The translations under genes were made by a program, and so were the position numbers. Below are positions 1-8,535 of a DNA stretch of 64,000 nt, piece by piece. The notes beneath the pieces are model-generated. The model saw only the letters and a list, made by a program, of their open reading frames with translations, was not told the DNA's origin and did not search any database. This stretch comes from Poriferisodalis sp965204125 (lineage in GTDB: Bacteria > Actinomycetota > Acidimicrobiia > Acidimicrobiales > Poriferisodalaceae): contig NZ_OZ241968.1 of NCBI RefSeq assembly GCF_965204125.1, positions 2,728,001-2,792,000 of the forward strand, given 5' to 3'. How positions within the stretch are numbered: position 1 is the first letter of the stretch; each line of letters starts with the position of its first letter.

Positions 1-1974
1 ACCACGCCGCCGCTGGGCGGGTTGCTCGCTGGCGCCGATGTCGTGTTCGTGCCCGACGGTCCCACCGCTGCGGCCGTTCGGAGACATGCCCCGAGCGCGG
101 TGATCATCTCGTGCCCGACCTGGGGCGACGAGGGGCCGTACGCAACCCGCGCGGGCACCCCGTCGCAGGTGGCCGCCGTGACCGGCATCGGCTGGAACCA
201 GATCAGTTACTCCGAAGGCCCTGTCGAGGTGGTGGTTCCCCTGGCCTCCTACGGCGCCGGGATGCTTGCTGCGATGGCAGCGGCGGCCGGCCTCTACGCA
301 CGGCGAGCCCACGGGTCGGCGCCGACCTACACCGTCTCGGAGGTGTCCGGCTCGGGCGCCATGCAGATCGGCGACTTCGAGGTACCCGAGATGGCCGACC
401 TCGACCGCGACGGATCCTGCCCGCTCGGCTCGGCCGGCAGACTGCCCGTGTACCGGCTGTTCCGGGCCGCCGACGACCGCTGGATGTTCGTGGCCTGCGG
501 CACGTATCCCTTCTACGAGGCGATGCTGCGAGCCATCGGCCGCGAAGACCTGCTGGGCGACGAGCGGTTCCCGGACCCGCCGTGGGGCCTGCTCGACCTC
601 GAGCCGCTGGCGGAGATCACGCCGATCCTCGAAGAGGCGTTCGCCCAGCGCACGCTTGCCGAGTGGTTCGAGGTCTTCGCAGTGCACGATGTGCCCTGCC
701 AGCCGACGCAGACCCGCGAGGAGTTCATGGCATCGGCGCTTGCGCAGGCCAACGGGCTCGCCACCACCGTCGAGCACCCCGAACTCGGCACCGTGCGCAC
801 CCCGCCCCAGCCGATGTGGATCGACGGCTGCGACCAGGTCGTGTTGCGGCCGGCCCCGCTCCTCGGCGAGCACACAGCCGAGGTCGCAGCCGAGCTGGCC
901 GATGGCCCGTGGGCCGCAGCGACCGGCGGCGACGGCCGGGCGGCAGCCGCGGGCGAGACGCCGACGGGCGAACCCGCGAACCCGACAGCACCCGCCGAGG
1001 CACCGCTGGCCGGCGCGCGTGCTGTTGACCTCAGCTCCTTCATCGCCGGACCGGTCATCACCCGCCACCTGGCGATGCTCGGCGCCGAGGTCATCAAGAT
1101 TGAACAGCCCGGCGGCGACCCGTTCCGGGTGCTCGGCCCGTACTTCAACGGCTGGAACCAATCGAAGCGCTCGATCTGCCTCAATCTCAAGGACCCTGCC
1201 GACCACGCGGTCATGGCGCAGCTCGTGGCCGGTGCCGACGTCATCGTGGAGAACTTCCGCCCCGGCGTCGCGGCGCGCCTCGGCGTCGCCGATGCCGACC
1301 TGCGGCACATCCGCCCCGATGCGGTGCTGGTGAAGAGCCCCGGCTACGGCCGTGACGACTCCATGGCCGAAGTGCCGGCGTTCGATCCGCTCCTGCAAGC
1401 CCTCGGCGGGATCATGGCGGCGCAGGGCGGCGACGACGAGCCGGTGTTCCTGACGGTGCCGGTGCATGACGCCGCCACGCCGATGATCGCCGCATTCGGC
1501 GTGCTGTGCTCCCTCTACCGGCGCCTGGCCGACGGCGAGGGCCGGACAGTACGAACGTCGCTCACACAGACCGTCACTGCCGCACAGGCAGCCGAGTTCG
1601 TGGACTACCCCGGGCGTCTGCCCGCCGAGCTGGGCGGCATGGACTACCGGGGCGCCGGCCCCGAGCGCACCTACCTCGAGGTCCCCGACGCCGACGGCCC
1701 CGAGTGGATCTGGCACGAGACGACACCCGAGGGCACCAGCGACCTGCCCGTCGAGCGGCGCGGCTTCGTGGGGTCCGCAGTCGCCGTCGACAACCGTCAC
1801 GTCGTCGACCTGCCCGAAACCGAGTGGGGCCCGATGATCCAGCTCGGCTCCCTCGTCGGCGGCATCGACGTGACAATGCGCCGAGCCCCTTACCTCGACG
1901 AGCACCGAGCAGAGATCACCGCCGACCTCGCCACGCCCGGGCGCACAGGCACGCGGCCGGCGGCGGCCGACTGA
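1..1974 (+). CDS. Tandem CaiB/BaiF (family III) CoA-transferase, 5' partial
   Basis: The frame is open from the first base, so the gene begins outside the window; the first in-window start-like codon (TTG, 22) is probably internal. Two CaiB-like halves are visible. The first ends near in-window residue 295; an Ala/Gly/Pro/Thr-rich linker (about 305-335) follows; the second half starts at LAGARAVDLSSFIAGP. The second half keeps the expected catalytic Asp (VPVHDAATP, Asp codon 1468-1470). The matching place in the first half reads PLASYGAGM, with no Asp, so that half may be structural. The family moves CoA between carboxylic acids. The substrate cannot be read from the sequence. The next gene is 50 nt downstream on the same strand. 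Confidence 0.85.
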   Translation, partial: TTPPLGGLLAGADVVFVPDGPTAAAVRRHAPSAVIISCPTWGDEGPYATRAGTPSQVAAVTGIGWNQISYSEGPVEVVVPLASYGAGMLAAMAAAAGLYARRAHGSAPTYTVSEVSGSGAMQIGDFEVPEMADLDRDGSCPLGSAGRLPVYRLFRAADDRWMFVACGTYPFYEAMLRAIGREDLLGDERFPDPPWGLLDLEPLAEITPILEEAFAQRTLAEWFEVFAVHDVPCQPTQTREEFMASALAQANGLATTVEHPELGTVRTPPQPMWIDGCDQVVLRPAPLLGEHTAEVAAELADGPWAAATGGDGRAAAAGETPTGEPANPTAPAEAPLAGARAVDLSSFIAGPVITRHLAMLGAEVIKIEQPGGDPFRVLGPYFNGWNQSKRSICLNLKDPADHAVMAQLVAGADVIVENFRPGVAARLGVADADLRHIRPDAVLVKSPGYGRDDSMAEVPAFDPLLQALGGIMAAQGGDDEPVFLTVPVHDAATPMIAAFGVLCSLYRRLADGEGRTVRTSLTQTVTAAQAAEFVDYPGRLPAELGGMDYRGAGPERTYLEVPDADGPEWIWHETTPEGTSDLPVERRGFVGSAVAVDNRHVVDLPETEWGPMIQLGSLVGGIDVTMRRAPYLDEHRAEITADLATPGRTGTRPAAAD

Positions 1975-2024
1975 AGGTTCCGGCTCGGCACGAAGAACGG
2001 AATGGGCCTCACTACGGTGAGCCC

Positions 2025-4373
2025 ATGGCGACGGCGCGACTTGCCTCTGAGGATCTGCCGATGCTGCGCGGCACGGCAGCCTTCACCGCCGATCTGCCGC
2101 TTCCCGACGGCTGCTTGCACGCAGCGTTCGTGCGCTCGACGGTGGCCCACGGCGACCTGCGCAGCGTCGATCTGCGCGAGGCGGAGCAGGCGCCGGGCGT
2201 CGTCGCCGTCTTCGAAGCGGCGGGGCTGGGATTGGAGCCGCTTGAGTATTACCGGGCCACCACGCTCGGCGGCCAGATGGCCCGGCCGCTGCTGGCCACC
2301 GAGCGGGTGCGCTTCGTCGGCGAGCCGATCGCGGTCGTGCTGGCCGACTCGCCCGTCCATGCCCTCGACGCCGCTGAGCTGGTCGCCGTCGAGATCGATG
2401 TGCTGTCGGCGGTCGTTGACGCTGAGGGGGCCGCTGCCGACGACGTGCTGCTGTTTCCCGATGCAGGAACCAACGTGGTGCGGCCGCTGGATCCCCCCGA
2501 CGGCGGCGGCTTCCTGTCACCGCCCACCGAAGTTGACGACGCAGCTGCACCTCCTGCCGAACCCGGTGAGGATCCCTGCGACGGCGCGCAGTGTGTCGTG
2601 GAGCTGGTCTGCGAGAACGACCGGATCACGTCGCTGCCGATCGAGCCGTGCGCCATCGTCGCGACGCCCTTCGAGCTGCTCCGGGGCACGCCGCTGGCGC
2701 AGGGCGCTTCGCCTGACTGCGAGCTGGACATCTGGAGCACCGGCCAGGGCGTGCACAGCGCGCCGTACCTGTACCGGCGTTTGCTGGGCATCCCGGTTAC
2801 GGCGGTGCGAGTCCGCGAACCGCAGGTCGGCGGCGGGTTCGGCGGCCGGGGCGACCCCATGCCGGAGTTCTTCGTGGTGGCCCGGGCCGCCCAGCTGCTC
2901 GGACGCCCGGTTCGCTGGGTGCAGAGCCGCCAGGAGCAGTTCGTCTCGATGCCCTACGGGCGGGGCCAGCGGCACCGCATCCGGATGGGTTTCGACCCCG
3001 ACGGCCGCATCGTCGGGATCGACGTGGTCATGTGGTGCGACGCCGGTGCGTACCCGCACATGGCGCCGATGCTCACTGCGGCCAGCTACCGCCAGAGCAC
3101 CGGCCTGTACCGCGTGCCGCGGCTGCGCTACCGCATCGGCTCCGCGGTCACGAACGCCCCGCCCACCGGTGCCTACCGCGGCGCCGGCCAGCCCGAGGTG
3201 AACGCTGCGCTCGAGCGGGCCATCGACGCCGGCGCCCGCGAGCTGAGCCTCGATCCCGCCGACGTCCGCCGCCGGAACCTGCTGCGTGCCGACGAGCTGC
3301 CGTTCGACACGGGCACCGGCATTGTGCTCGACAGCGGCGACCCGCACCGCGCGCTCGATACTGCCCAAGAACTGATCGATGCCGAGCGCTGGCAGGTGCT
3401 GGCAGCCGAGCGCCGGGCAGCCGGCAGCCGTTCAGCACTGATCGGGATCGGCTACGGCTGCTACAGCCAGAGCGCGGGCAGCGGCGACGACCCCGACTAC
3501 GCCTCGCTGGAGCTGGGATCGGACGGGAGCGTGCTGGTGACCTGCGGCAGCCACGGCCACGGCCAGGGTCATCACAGCCTGTGGGCCCAGATCACCAGCG
3601 CCCGGGTCGGGATCGCCGAAGGCGCCGTGCGGGTGAACGACGCCGATTCGGTGACGTCGTCCTACGGCGGGGTGACCGGCGGTTCGCGCACCGCGACGGT
3701 GCTGGGCAGCCAGATCGCCGAAGCCGCGACCGAGCTGCGTACCCGCATCTGCGAAGTGGCGGGAGAACTGCTTGAGGCCAGCCCCGACGACATCAGCCTC
3801 ACCCCCGACGGTGCGCACGTCGCTGGCGTGCCGTCCCGGCTGACGAGCTGGACCGACATTGCCGCAGCCGCACCGGAGGGAATCAGCGCCACCGTCACCG
3901 AGCGCAGCGCCGAGGTGACCCATCCCTACGGCACCCACGCCGCGGTCGTCGAGGTCGATGCGGAGACAGGCCGTGTCGAGCTGCTGGCGTTCGCCGCGGT
4001 GGACGACTGCGGGCGGATGCTGTCGGAGGCATCTGTCGAGGGCCAGCAGCACGGCGGCGCGGTGGCCGGCATTTCCCAAGCGCTGATGGAGGCAGGGCAG
4101 TGGGACGCCGACGGCACCCCCCGCACCACCACGCTCGTCGACTATCTGATCCCTGCCGCAGCCGATGTGCCCTCCATCGACACTGCCCGGCTCGGCACGC
4201 CGACCGAGCGCAACGAGCTCGGCACCCGCGGCATCGGCGAGAACGGAGCCATCGCCGCCCCGCCCGCCGTGCAGAACGCTGTCATCGATGCCGTCGCTCA
4301 CCTCGGCGTGACCCACATCGACATCCCGCTCACACCCCAGCGCGTCTGGGAAGCGATTCGAGCCGCTCAATAG
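2025..4373 (+). CDS. Xanthine dehydrogenase / CO dehydrogenase-type molybdopterin-binding subunit
   Basis: A 782-residue molybdenum hydroxylase large subunit. QVGGGFGGRGD (about residue 266) and PTGAYRGAGQPE (about 380) are family signatures around the Mo-pterin site, and GENGAIAAPPAVQNA (about 737) carries the catalytic Glu region. The YRGAG form places it with the broad xanthine/aldehyde oxidase and form II CoxL-like group, not with form I CO dehydrogenase (AYxCSFR). The ATG at 2025 is chosen because the fold begins immediately after it; the frame is open further upstream but without family similarity. No FeS or FAD subunit gene lies beside it, so the partners must be elsewhere or absent. 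The physiological substrate is unknown. Confidence 0.88.
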   Translation: MATARLASEDLPMLRGTAAFTADLPLPDGCLHAAFVRSTVAHGDLRSVDLREAEQAPGVVAVFEAAGLGLEPLEYYRATTLGGQMARPLLATERVRFVGEPIAVVLADSPVHALDAAELVAVEIDVLSAVVDAEGAAADDVLLFPDAGTNVVRPLDPPDGGGFLSPPTEVDDAAAPPAEPGEDPCDGAQCVVELVCENDRITSLPIEPCAIVATPFELLRGTPLAQGASPDCELDIWSTGQGVHSAPYLYRRLLGIPVTAVRVREPQVGGGFGGRGDPMPEFFVVARAAQLLGRPVRWVQSRQEQFVSMPYGRGQRHRIRMGFDPDGRIVGIDVVMWCDAGAYPHMAPMLTAASYRQSTGLYRVPRLRYRIGSAVTNAPPTGAYRGAGQPEVNAALERAIDAGARELSLDPADVRRRNLLRADELPFDTGTGIVLDSGDPHRALDTAQELIDAERWQVLAAERRAAGSRSALIGIGYGCYSQSAGSGDDPDYASLELGSDGSVLVTCGSHGHGQGHHSLWAQITSARVGIAEGAVRVNDADSVTSSYGGVTGGSRTATVLGSQIAEAATELRTRICEVAGELLEASPDDISLTPDGAHVAGVPSRLTSWTDIAAAAPEGISATVTERSAEVTHPYGTHAAVVEVDAETGRVELLAFAAVDDCGRMLSEASVEGQQHGGAVAGISQALMEAGQWDADGTPRTTTLVDYLIPAAADVPSIDTARLGTPTERNELGTRGIGENGAIAAPPAVQNAVIDAVAHLGVTHIDIPLTPQRVWEAIRAAQ

Positions 4374-4416
4374 CAAAGCAATGCTTGAATGCAGGCAAGC
4401 GACCCCGGAGGCACCC

Positions 4417-5712
4417 ATGGTCGAGCCGGATTTCCTGCACTTCGACACGCTGGCGCTGCACGCCGGCCAGCGGCCCGACCCGACCACCGGGGCGCGAGCC
4501 GTGCCGATTTACCAGACGACGTCGTTCAGCTTCACCGACACCGAGCAGGCAGCCAGCCTGTTCAACCTCGAGATCCCCGGCCACATCTACAGCCGCATCT
4601 CCAATCCCACCGTTGCCGTGCTCGAGGAGCGGATCGCCGCGCTCGAGGGAGGCGTCGGCGCGGTCTGCACGGCGAGCGGCATGGCGGCGTTCCACCTGGC
4701 GTGCGCCACGATCGCCTCAGCGGGCGACCACATCGTGGCCAGCCGCAACATATACGGCGGCACCCACAACATCCTGAGCCTCACGCTGCCCCGCTTCGGC
4801 ATCACCACGACGTTCGTCGACCCCCGCGACCTCGATGCGTGGCGCAGCGCCATCCAGCCCAACACCAAGGTGCTGTTCGCCGAGACGCTGGGCAACCCCA
4901 ACATCGAGGTGCTCGACGTGCCGGCCGTGGCCGCAGTCGCCCACGAGGCCGACCTGCCGCTGATGCTCGATGCCACGTTCACCACTCCGCACCTGATGCG
5001 GCCCATCGAGCTGGGTGCAGACATCGTGATGCACAGCGCCACCAAGTTCCTCGGCGGTCACGGCGTCGCGATCGGCGGGGTCGTGGTGGACGGCGGGCGT
5101 TTCGACTGGGCCGCTTCGGGCAAGTTCCCGACGCTCAGCGAGCCGTATGCGGGCTACCACGGCATTGCCTTCACCGACGAGTACGGGCCGCAAGCACTGT
5201 CGATGCGGGCCCGAGCCGAGGGCCTGCGCGACTTCGGCGCCGCCATGAGCCCAGCGGTGGCATTCCACCTGCTGCAGGGTGTCGAGACGCTGCCGCTGCG
5301 CATGGACCGCCATGTCGCCAACACCGAAGCGGTCATCGAGTTCCTCACCTCCCACGACGCCGTGAGCTGGGTGAGCCACCCGTCGGTACCGTCCCACCCA
5401 GATCACGAGTTGGCCAAGCAGCTGCTGCCGCGAGGCGCCGGCGCGATCCTGAGCTTCGGCGTGGAAGGCGGCCGCGAGGCCGGACGGCGGTTCATCGAGG
5501 CGGTGCGGCTGGCGTCGCATCTGGCCAACGTGGGCGACGCCAAGACGCTCGTGATCCATCCCGCCAGCACCACCCATCAGCAGATGAGCGCTGAGGATCT
5601 GGTCGCCGCCGGGGTCGGCGAAGACCTGGTGCGGCTGTCGGTGGGCCTCGAGTACCCGGGCGACATCATCTCAGACCTGTCCCGCGCCCTGCGCGCCTCG
5701 CAGAAGGGCTGA
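4417..5712 (+). CDS. metY: O-acetylhomoserine aminocarboxypropyltransferase (sulfhydrylase)
   Basis: A 431-residue Cys/Met-metabolism PLP enzyme that makes homocysteine from O-acetylhomoserine and sulfide. FDTLALHAGQRPDPTTGARA at the N-terminus and HSATKFLGGHG, with the PLP lysine at residue 210, are characteristic of the MetY branch and its length. The start is set by a GGAGG at 4407-4411, five bases before the ATG; a longer reading from 4381 has no such site. It ends four bases before the next gene, an alpha/beta hydrolase. Many bacteria place metX there, but the neighbour does not look like MetX. Confidence 0.93.
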   Translation: MVEPDFLHFDTLALHAGQRPDPTTGARAVPIYQTTSFSFTDTEQAASLFNLEIPGHIYSRISNPTVAVLEERIAALEGGVGAVCTASGMAAFHLACATIASAGDHIVASRNIYGGTHNILSLTLPRFGITTTFVDPRDLDAWRSAIQPNTKVLFAETLGNPNIEVLDVPAVAAVAHEADLPLMLDATFTTPHLMRPIELGADIVMHSATKFLGGHGVAIGGVVVDGGRFDWAASGKFPTLSEPYAGYHGIAFTDEYGPQALSMRARAEGLRDFGAAMSPAVAFHLLQGVETLPLRMDRHVANTEAVIEFLTSHDAVSWVSHPSVPSHPDHELAKQLLPRGAGAILSFGVEGGREAGRRFIEAVRLASHLANVGDAKTLVIHPASTTHQQMSAEDLVAAGVGEDLVRLSVGLEYPGDIISDLSRALRASQKG

Positions 5713-5716
5713 AGCG

Positions 5717-6547
5717 ATGACAGCGACCGAGACGTTTTCGCTTGACGTCCGTGGCCACGCTGTGGGTGTGGCCGCAGGGGGAGTGGTACCCGATGCGGCA
5801 TCGGCGGCCGAGGCGCCGGTGGTGCTGCTTGTGCACGGCGCAGGCATGAACCGCACGGTGTGGCAGCTGCAGACACGCTGGTTGGCACACCACGGCTACA
5901 CCCCGCTCGCCATCGACTTGCCGGGCCACGGCAACAGTGAGGACGAGCCCCTCGGATCGGTGGCCGAGATGGCCGACTGGCTCAGCGACGCCATCACCGC
6001 CGTCGGGGAGCGGCTGGATTGCGCCCACGTACGTCTTGTCGGCCATTCGATGGGGTCGTTGGTGTGCACCGAGGCGGCTGCCGCCGATCACGATCGCATT
6101 GCTCGCCTGGTGCTGATGGGCACCGCAGCGGGAATGCCTGTGCATCCGGCGCTCTTGGGCGCTGCGGAGAAGAACGAGCTGCTGGCACCGGAGCTCATGA
6201 CCGCATGGGGACACGGCAACCGGGCGCATGTCGCCACCAATCCGACGCCGGGCCTGTGGATGCTCGGCGGCAGTGTGGCCCTGCTGGAACGGGCCGACAA
6301 CGGTGTGATCCATGCCGACCTGTCTGCCTGCGCGGCCTACGAAGCCGGCGACGTTGCTGCGCGAGTCAAGTGTCCGGTGACGGTGATCGTGGGCAGCGAG
6401 GACAAGATGACCCCGCCGCGGGCCGCAGCACCGCTGATCGCCGATTTCGCCGATTGCGATGTGGTGCACCTCGCCGGAGCCGGCCACATGATGATGAACG
6501 AGGACCCGGCCGCCGTCCGGACGGCACTCGCCAAAGCACTCGCCTAG
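5717..6547 (+). CDS. Alpha/beta hydrolase
   Basis: A 276-residue single-domain alpha/beta hydrolase. The oxyanion region LVHGAGMN, nucleophile elbow GHSMGS (Ser111), acid in GSEDKMTPP (Asp229) and GAGHMM (His257) form a complete triad. No signal peptide is seen, so it is probably cytoplasmic. It begins 4 nt after the metY stop and is probably co-transcribed with it. It is shorter than homoserine O-acetyltransferase and lacks that family's GGSMGG elbow, so I do not call it MetX. An ester or lactone substrate is likely but cannot be specified. Confidence 0.85.
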   Translation: MTATETFSLDVRGHAVGVAAGGVVPDAASAAEAPVVLLVHGAGMNRTVWQLQTRWLAHHGYTPLAIDLPGHGNSEDEPLGSVAEMADWLSDAITAVGERLDCAHVRLVGHSMGSLVCTEAAAADHDRIARLVLMGTAAGMPVHPALLGAAEKNELLAPELMTAWGHGNRAHVATNPTPGLWMLGGSVALLERADNGVIHADLSACAAYEAGDVAARVKCPVTVIVGSEDKMTPPRAAAPLIADFADCDVVHLAGAGHMMMNEDPAAVRTALAKALA

Positions 6548-6583
6548 CCGGCTGGTTGTGAGCGCTCCGCGCCGTGCCGGTCG

Positions 6584-6600
6584 TGCGCGCTCCGCGCGCG
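6584..6600 (+). terminator. Possible GC-rich terminator hairpin
   Basis: TGCGCGC, loop TCC, GCGCGCG: a seven-pair stem (one T-G pair) 36 nt after the hydrolase stop. There is no T tract, so it could be an intergenic palindrome and not a terminator. Confidence 0.3.
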
Positions 6601-6656
6601 GCTGCCATCATGTGCTGGCGGCAATGTGACGCAACCTGCCGCAGAAGGAGCCGGAC

Positions 6657-7196
6657 ATGGCAGTCGAGCGATTTCCCGTCGAGGCCTCGCACATCCTGAT
6701 GTTCGCGAGGTCGATCGGCGACACGAACCCGATCTACAGCGACCCGGAGTACGCAGCCGGCACCGAGGTCGGTTCGATCATTGCGCCGCCGACCTTTGCG
6801 CAGTCGAGTGCGCAATTCGACCCCGACTACTTCCTGCGCCCCAAGCCCGACAAGAAGTGGTTCGGCAGCGGCCGCACCGCATCGGGCACCTTGGTGCGCG
6901 ACCTCTCCGAAGCAGACGGCGACGACGTCAAAGACGAGCGTGAGGACGACAAGCAGTCCGGCGCTGCCGCTGGCGGGCTGCACGCCGAGCAGCACTTCAC
7001 CTATCACCGGCATCTGAAGCCGGGCGACGTGCTGCACACGGTCACCTACGACGGCGAGCGGTGGGAGAAGCAGTCCAAGCGGGCAGGCATCCTCAAGTTC
7101 TCCGAGGCTGTCACCGAGTACCGCGACGAGGACGACGAGCTGGTCATCACAGCCAAGGGCGTCGGCGTCGTCACCGAGAAGGTCATCGACAACTAG
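6657..7196 (+). CDS. HadA-like (FAS1-type) dehydratase domain protein
   Basis: A 179-residue hot-dog protein of the MaoC N-terminal/FAS1-like dehydratase family, resembling mycobacterial HadA. The site where catalytic hydratases have D-x-N-P-x-H reads GDTNPIYSD (residues 21-29), with Tyr in place of His. This fits a non-catalytic subunit that needs a HadB-like partner, which is the next gene, 53 nt away. Residues about 84-105 are an acidic insertion rich in Asp, Glu and Lys. An AGAAGGAG purine run at 6642-6649 precedes the ATG. Together the pair would dehydrate 3-hydroxyacyl thioesters; whether the carrier is ACP or CoA is not shown. Confidence 0.82.
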   Translation: MAVERFPVEASHILMFARSIGDTNPIYSDPEYAAGTEVGSIIAPPTFAQSSAQFDPDYFLRPKPDKKWFGSGRTASGTLVRDLSEADGDDVKDEREDDKQSGAAAGGLHAEQHFTYHRHLKPGDVLHTVTYDGERWEKQSKRAGILKFSEAVTEYRDEDDELVITAKGVGVVTEKVIDN

Positions 7197-7249
7197 CGGT
7201 TCGCCACGGGCACGAACGCAGCACTCACCACCCAGGAAGGCACACAGAC

Positions 7250-7672
7250 ATGGCACTCAGCGCATCGCAGCTCAACGTCGGCGACAGCTACTCCGAGCAG
7301 ATCGTCGACGACCTCACCCGTACCCAGATCGTCCAGTACGCCGGCGCGTCGGGCGACTACAACCCGGTCCACACCGATGAGAAGTTCGTCACCGAGGTGG
7401 CCGGCTACCCGACGGTGTTCGCCCACGGCATGCTCACCATGGGCATGACCGGTCGCATGGTCACCAACTACGTCGGCGACGGCCGCCTCACCTACTACGG
7501 CGTGCGGTTCACCAGCCAGGTGTGGCCCGGCGACACGCTCACCGCCAAGGCCGAGGTTGCCGACATCCGTGACGAAGACGGCCAGAAGCTGGTCGATCTC
7601 ACCATCACCACCACCAACCAGGACGACCGGCCAGTCCTCACCGGCCAAGCCACCGCCCGCCTCGACGACTGA
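7250..7672 (+). CDS. HadB-like MaoC dehydratase
   Basis: A 140-residue MaoC-type (R)-hydratase. The active-site motif GDYNPVHTDE (Asp36, Asn38, His41) is intact, and the following AHGMLTMGMTGR stretch closely resembles mycobacterial HadB. The ATG at 7250 is chosen over in-frame upstream positions because AGGAAGG at 7234-7240 lies just before it and the fold starts there. Next to the HadA-like gene, it is the probable catalytic half of a heterodimer acting on 3-hydroxyacyl thioesters in fatty-acid synthesis or a related pathway. Confidence 0.88.
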   Translation: MALSASQLNVGDSYSEQIVDDLTRTQIVQYAGASGDYNPVHTDEKFVTEVAGYPTVFAHGMLTMGMTGRMVTNYVGDGRLTYYGVRFTSQVWPGDTLTAKAEVADIRDEDGQKLVDLTITTTNQDDRPVLTGQATARLDD

Positions 7673-7710
7673 ACGGCGCTCGTCCTTCGCCCTGCCGGCG
7701 GCCAATCGCT

Positions 7711-7749
7711 TTGTCGATCCAGCGCGCCCTTGTGCTACAATGTAGAACA
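7711..7749 (+). promoter_or_regulatory. vapBC promoter with overlapping operator, leaderless start
   Basis: The -10 box TACAAT (7736-7741) ends seven bases before the vapB ATG, so transcription should begin at or next to the A of the start codon. TTGTCG at 7711-7716 is a possible but widely spaced (19 nt) -35. Over the -10 lies an imperfect palindrome of two 9-base arms, TGTGCTACA and TGTAGAACA (7731-7749, one central base, eight of nine pairs), a likely autoregulatory operator. Confidence 0.7.
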
Positions 7750-8033
7750 TGGCCGAAGTCGGGATCCGGGCGCTGAAACAGAACGCATCTGAGGTCGTGG
7801 CGCGGGTCGAAGCAGGCGAAGAGATCACCGTGACGAACCGAGGTCGACCCGTTGCGAAGATCGTGCCGCACGTGAGCAAGCCCCGCCAGTCACGCATCGA
7901 AGAGATGATCGCCCGCGGCGAGATCACTCCGGCGACTGGTGATATCAGGGATTTCCTGCCGCCCCCGCCGGCACCACCCGGGCGCAGCCTGTCGGAGGTG
8001 CTGCTGGAGATGCGGGCCGAGGAACGGTACTGA
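7749..8033 (+). CDS. vapB: Type II antitoxin, Phd/YefM-VapB family
   Basis: A 94-residue antitoxin. MAEVGIRALKQNASEVVARV and the following TVTNRGRPVAKIVP are the Phd/YefM DNA-binding fold, which binds the operator and represses the module. The Pro-rich tail (PPPPAPPG, about 75-83) and the C-terminal helix LSEVLLEMRAEER are expected to occupy the toxin groove. The toxin gene begins 15 nt downstream. Expression is probably from the leaderless promoter at 7711-7749. Confidence 0.9.
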   Translation: MAEVGIRALKQNASEVVARVEAGEEITVTNRGRPVAKIVPHVSKPRQSRIEEMIARGEITPATGDIRDFLPPPPAPPGRSLSEVLLEMRAEERY

Positions 8034-8048
8034 CAGCGCCGTTGAACG

Positions 8049-8441
8049 GTGAACTTCTATTGCGACACATCGGCACTCGCGAAGGCGGTTCTTGACGAGG
8101 CGGAATCGGGGGCATTCGCCGCGTGGCTGACCGAGACACAGCGCTTGCTGTACTCGTCCGATCTGACGCGTACCGAGTTCATGCGAGCAGTTCGACGCCA
8201 TGCGCCCACCTTCCAAGCCCGGGCACGCTCGCTGTTGAGCACTGTGATGTTCGTGCAATTGACTCCGTCGCTGCTCGAACGGGCGGCCTTGCTCGATCCT
8301 CCTGAGCTTCGCAGCTTGGACGCCATCCATCTCGCGACTGCGCTGAGCCTCGGCAACGAGCTCGACGGTCTCGTCACCTACGACGAGCGGCTCGCACGCG
8401 CAGCGCGCGAGAGCGGTATCCCCACACTCGCACCCAGCTAG
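8049..8441 (+). CDS. vapC: PIN-domain ribonuclease toxin
   Basis: A 130-residue PIN-domain protein with the metal-binding acidic set Asp6 (YCDTSAL), Glu43 (RTEF), Asp91 (SLDAIH) and Asp112 (TYDERL). VapC toxins cleave specific RNAs, often tRNA or rRNA, when the antitoxin is degraded; this one's target is unknown. The start is GTG, as the fold begins at once with MNFYCDTSA. The gene looks intact and lies directly after vapB. Confidence 0.9.
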   Translation: MNFYCDTSALAKAVLDEAESGAFAAWLTETQRLLYSSDLTRTEFMRAVRRHAPTFQARARSLLSTVMFVQLTPSLLERAALLDPPELRSLDAIHLATALSLGNELDGLVTYDERLARAARESGIPTLAPS

Positions 8442-8517
8442 CGGGCGGGTTCCGGGCCTTCGCCATGGCAGTCCGGCACGTCTTGCTGGCTGGGTTGCTG
8501 CGCCGGAGGCCCGCTAG
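8438..8517. repeat. Inverted repeat between convergent vapC and surface-protein genes
   Basis: CTAGCGGGC (8438-8446) and its exact complement GCCCGCTAG (8509-8517) are separated by 62 bases. The left arm overlaps the vapC stop codon. It may form a large bidirectional termination structure; its extent beyond nine pairs is not supported. Confidence 0.4.
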
Positions 8518-8535
8518 GCGGGGCTGCGTGGGGGT

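Noticed and set aside
1506..2024. N-terminal extension of the molybdenum subunit
   Set aside because: The extension is antifamily in composition and overlaps the CaiB gene in another frame; the ATG at 2025 begins the domain.
5717..6547. Homoserine O-acetyltransferase (metX) because it follows metY
   Set aside because: Too short and with GHSMGS instead of the MetX elbow; only a general alpha/beta hydrolase is supported.
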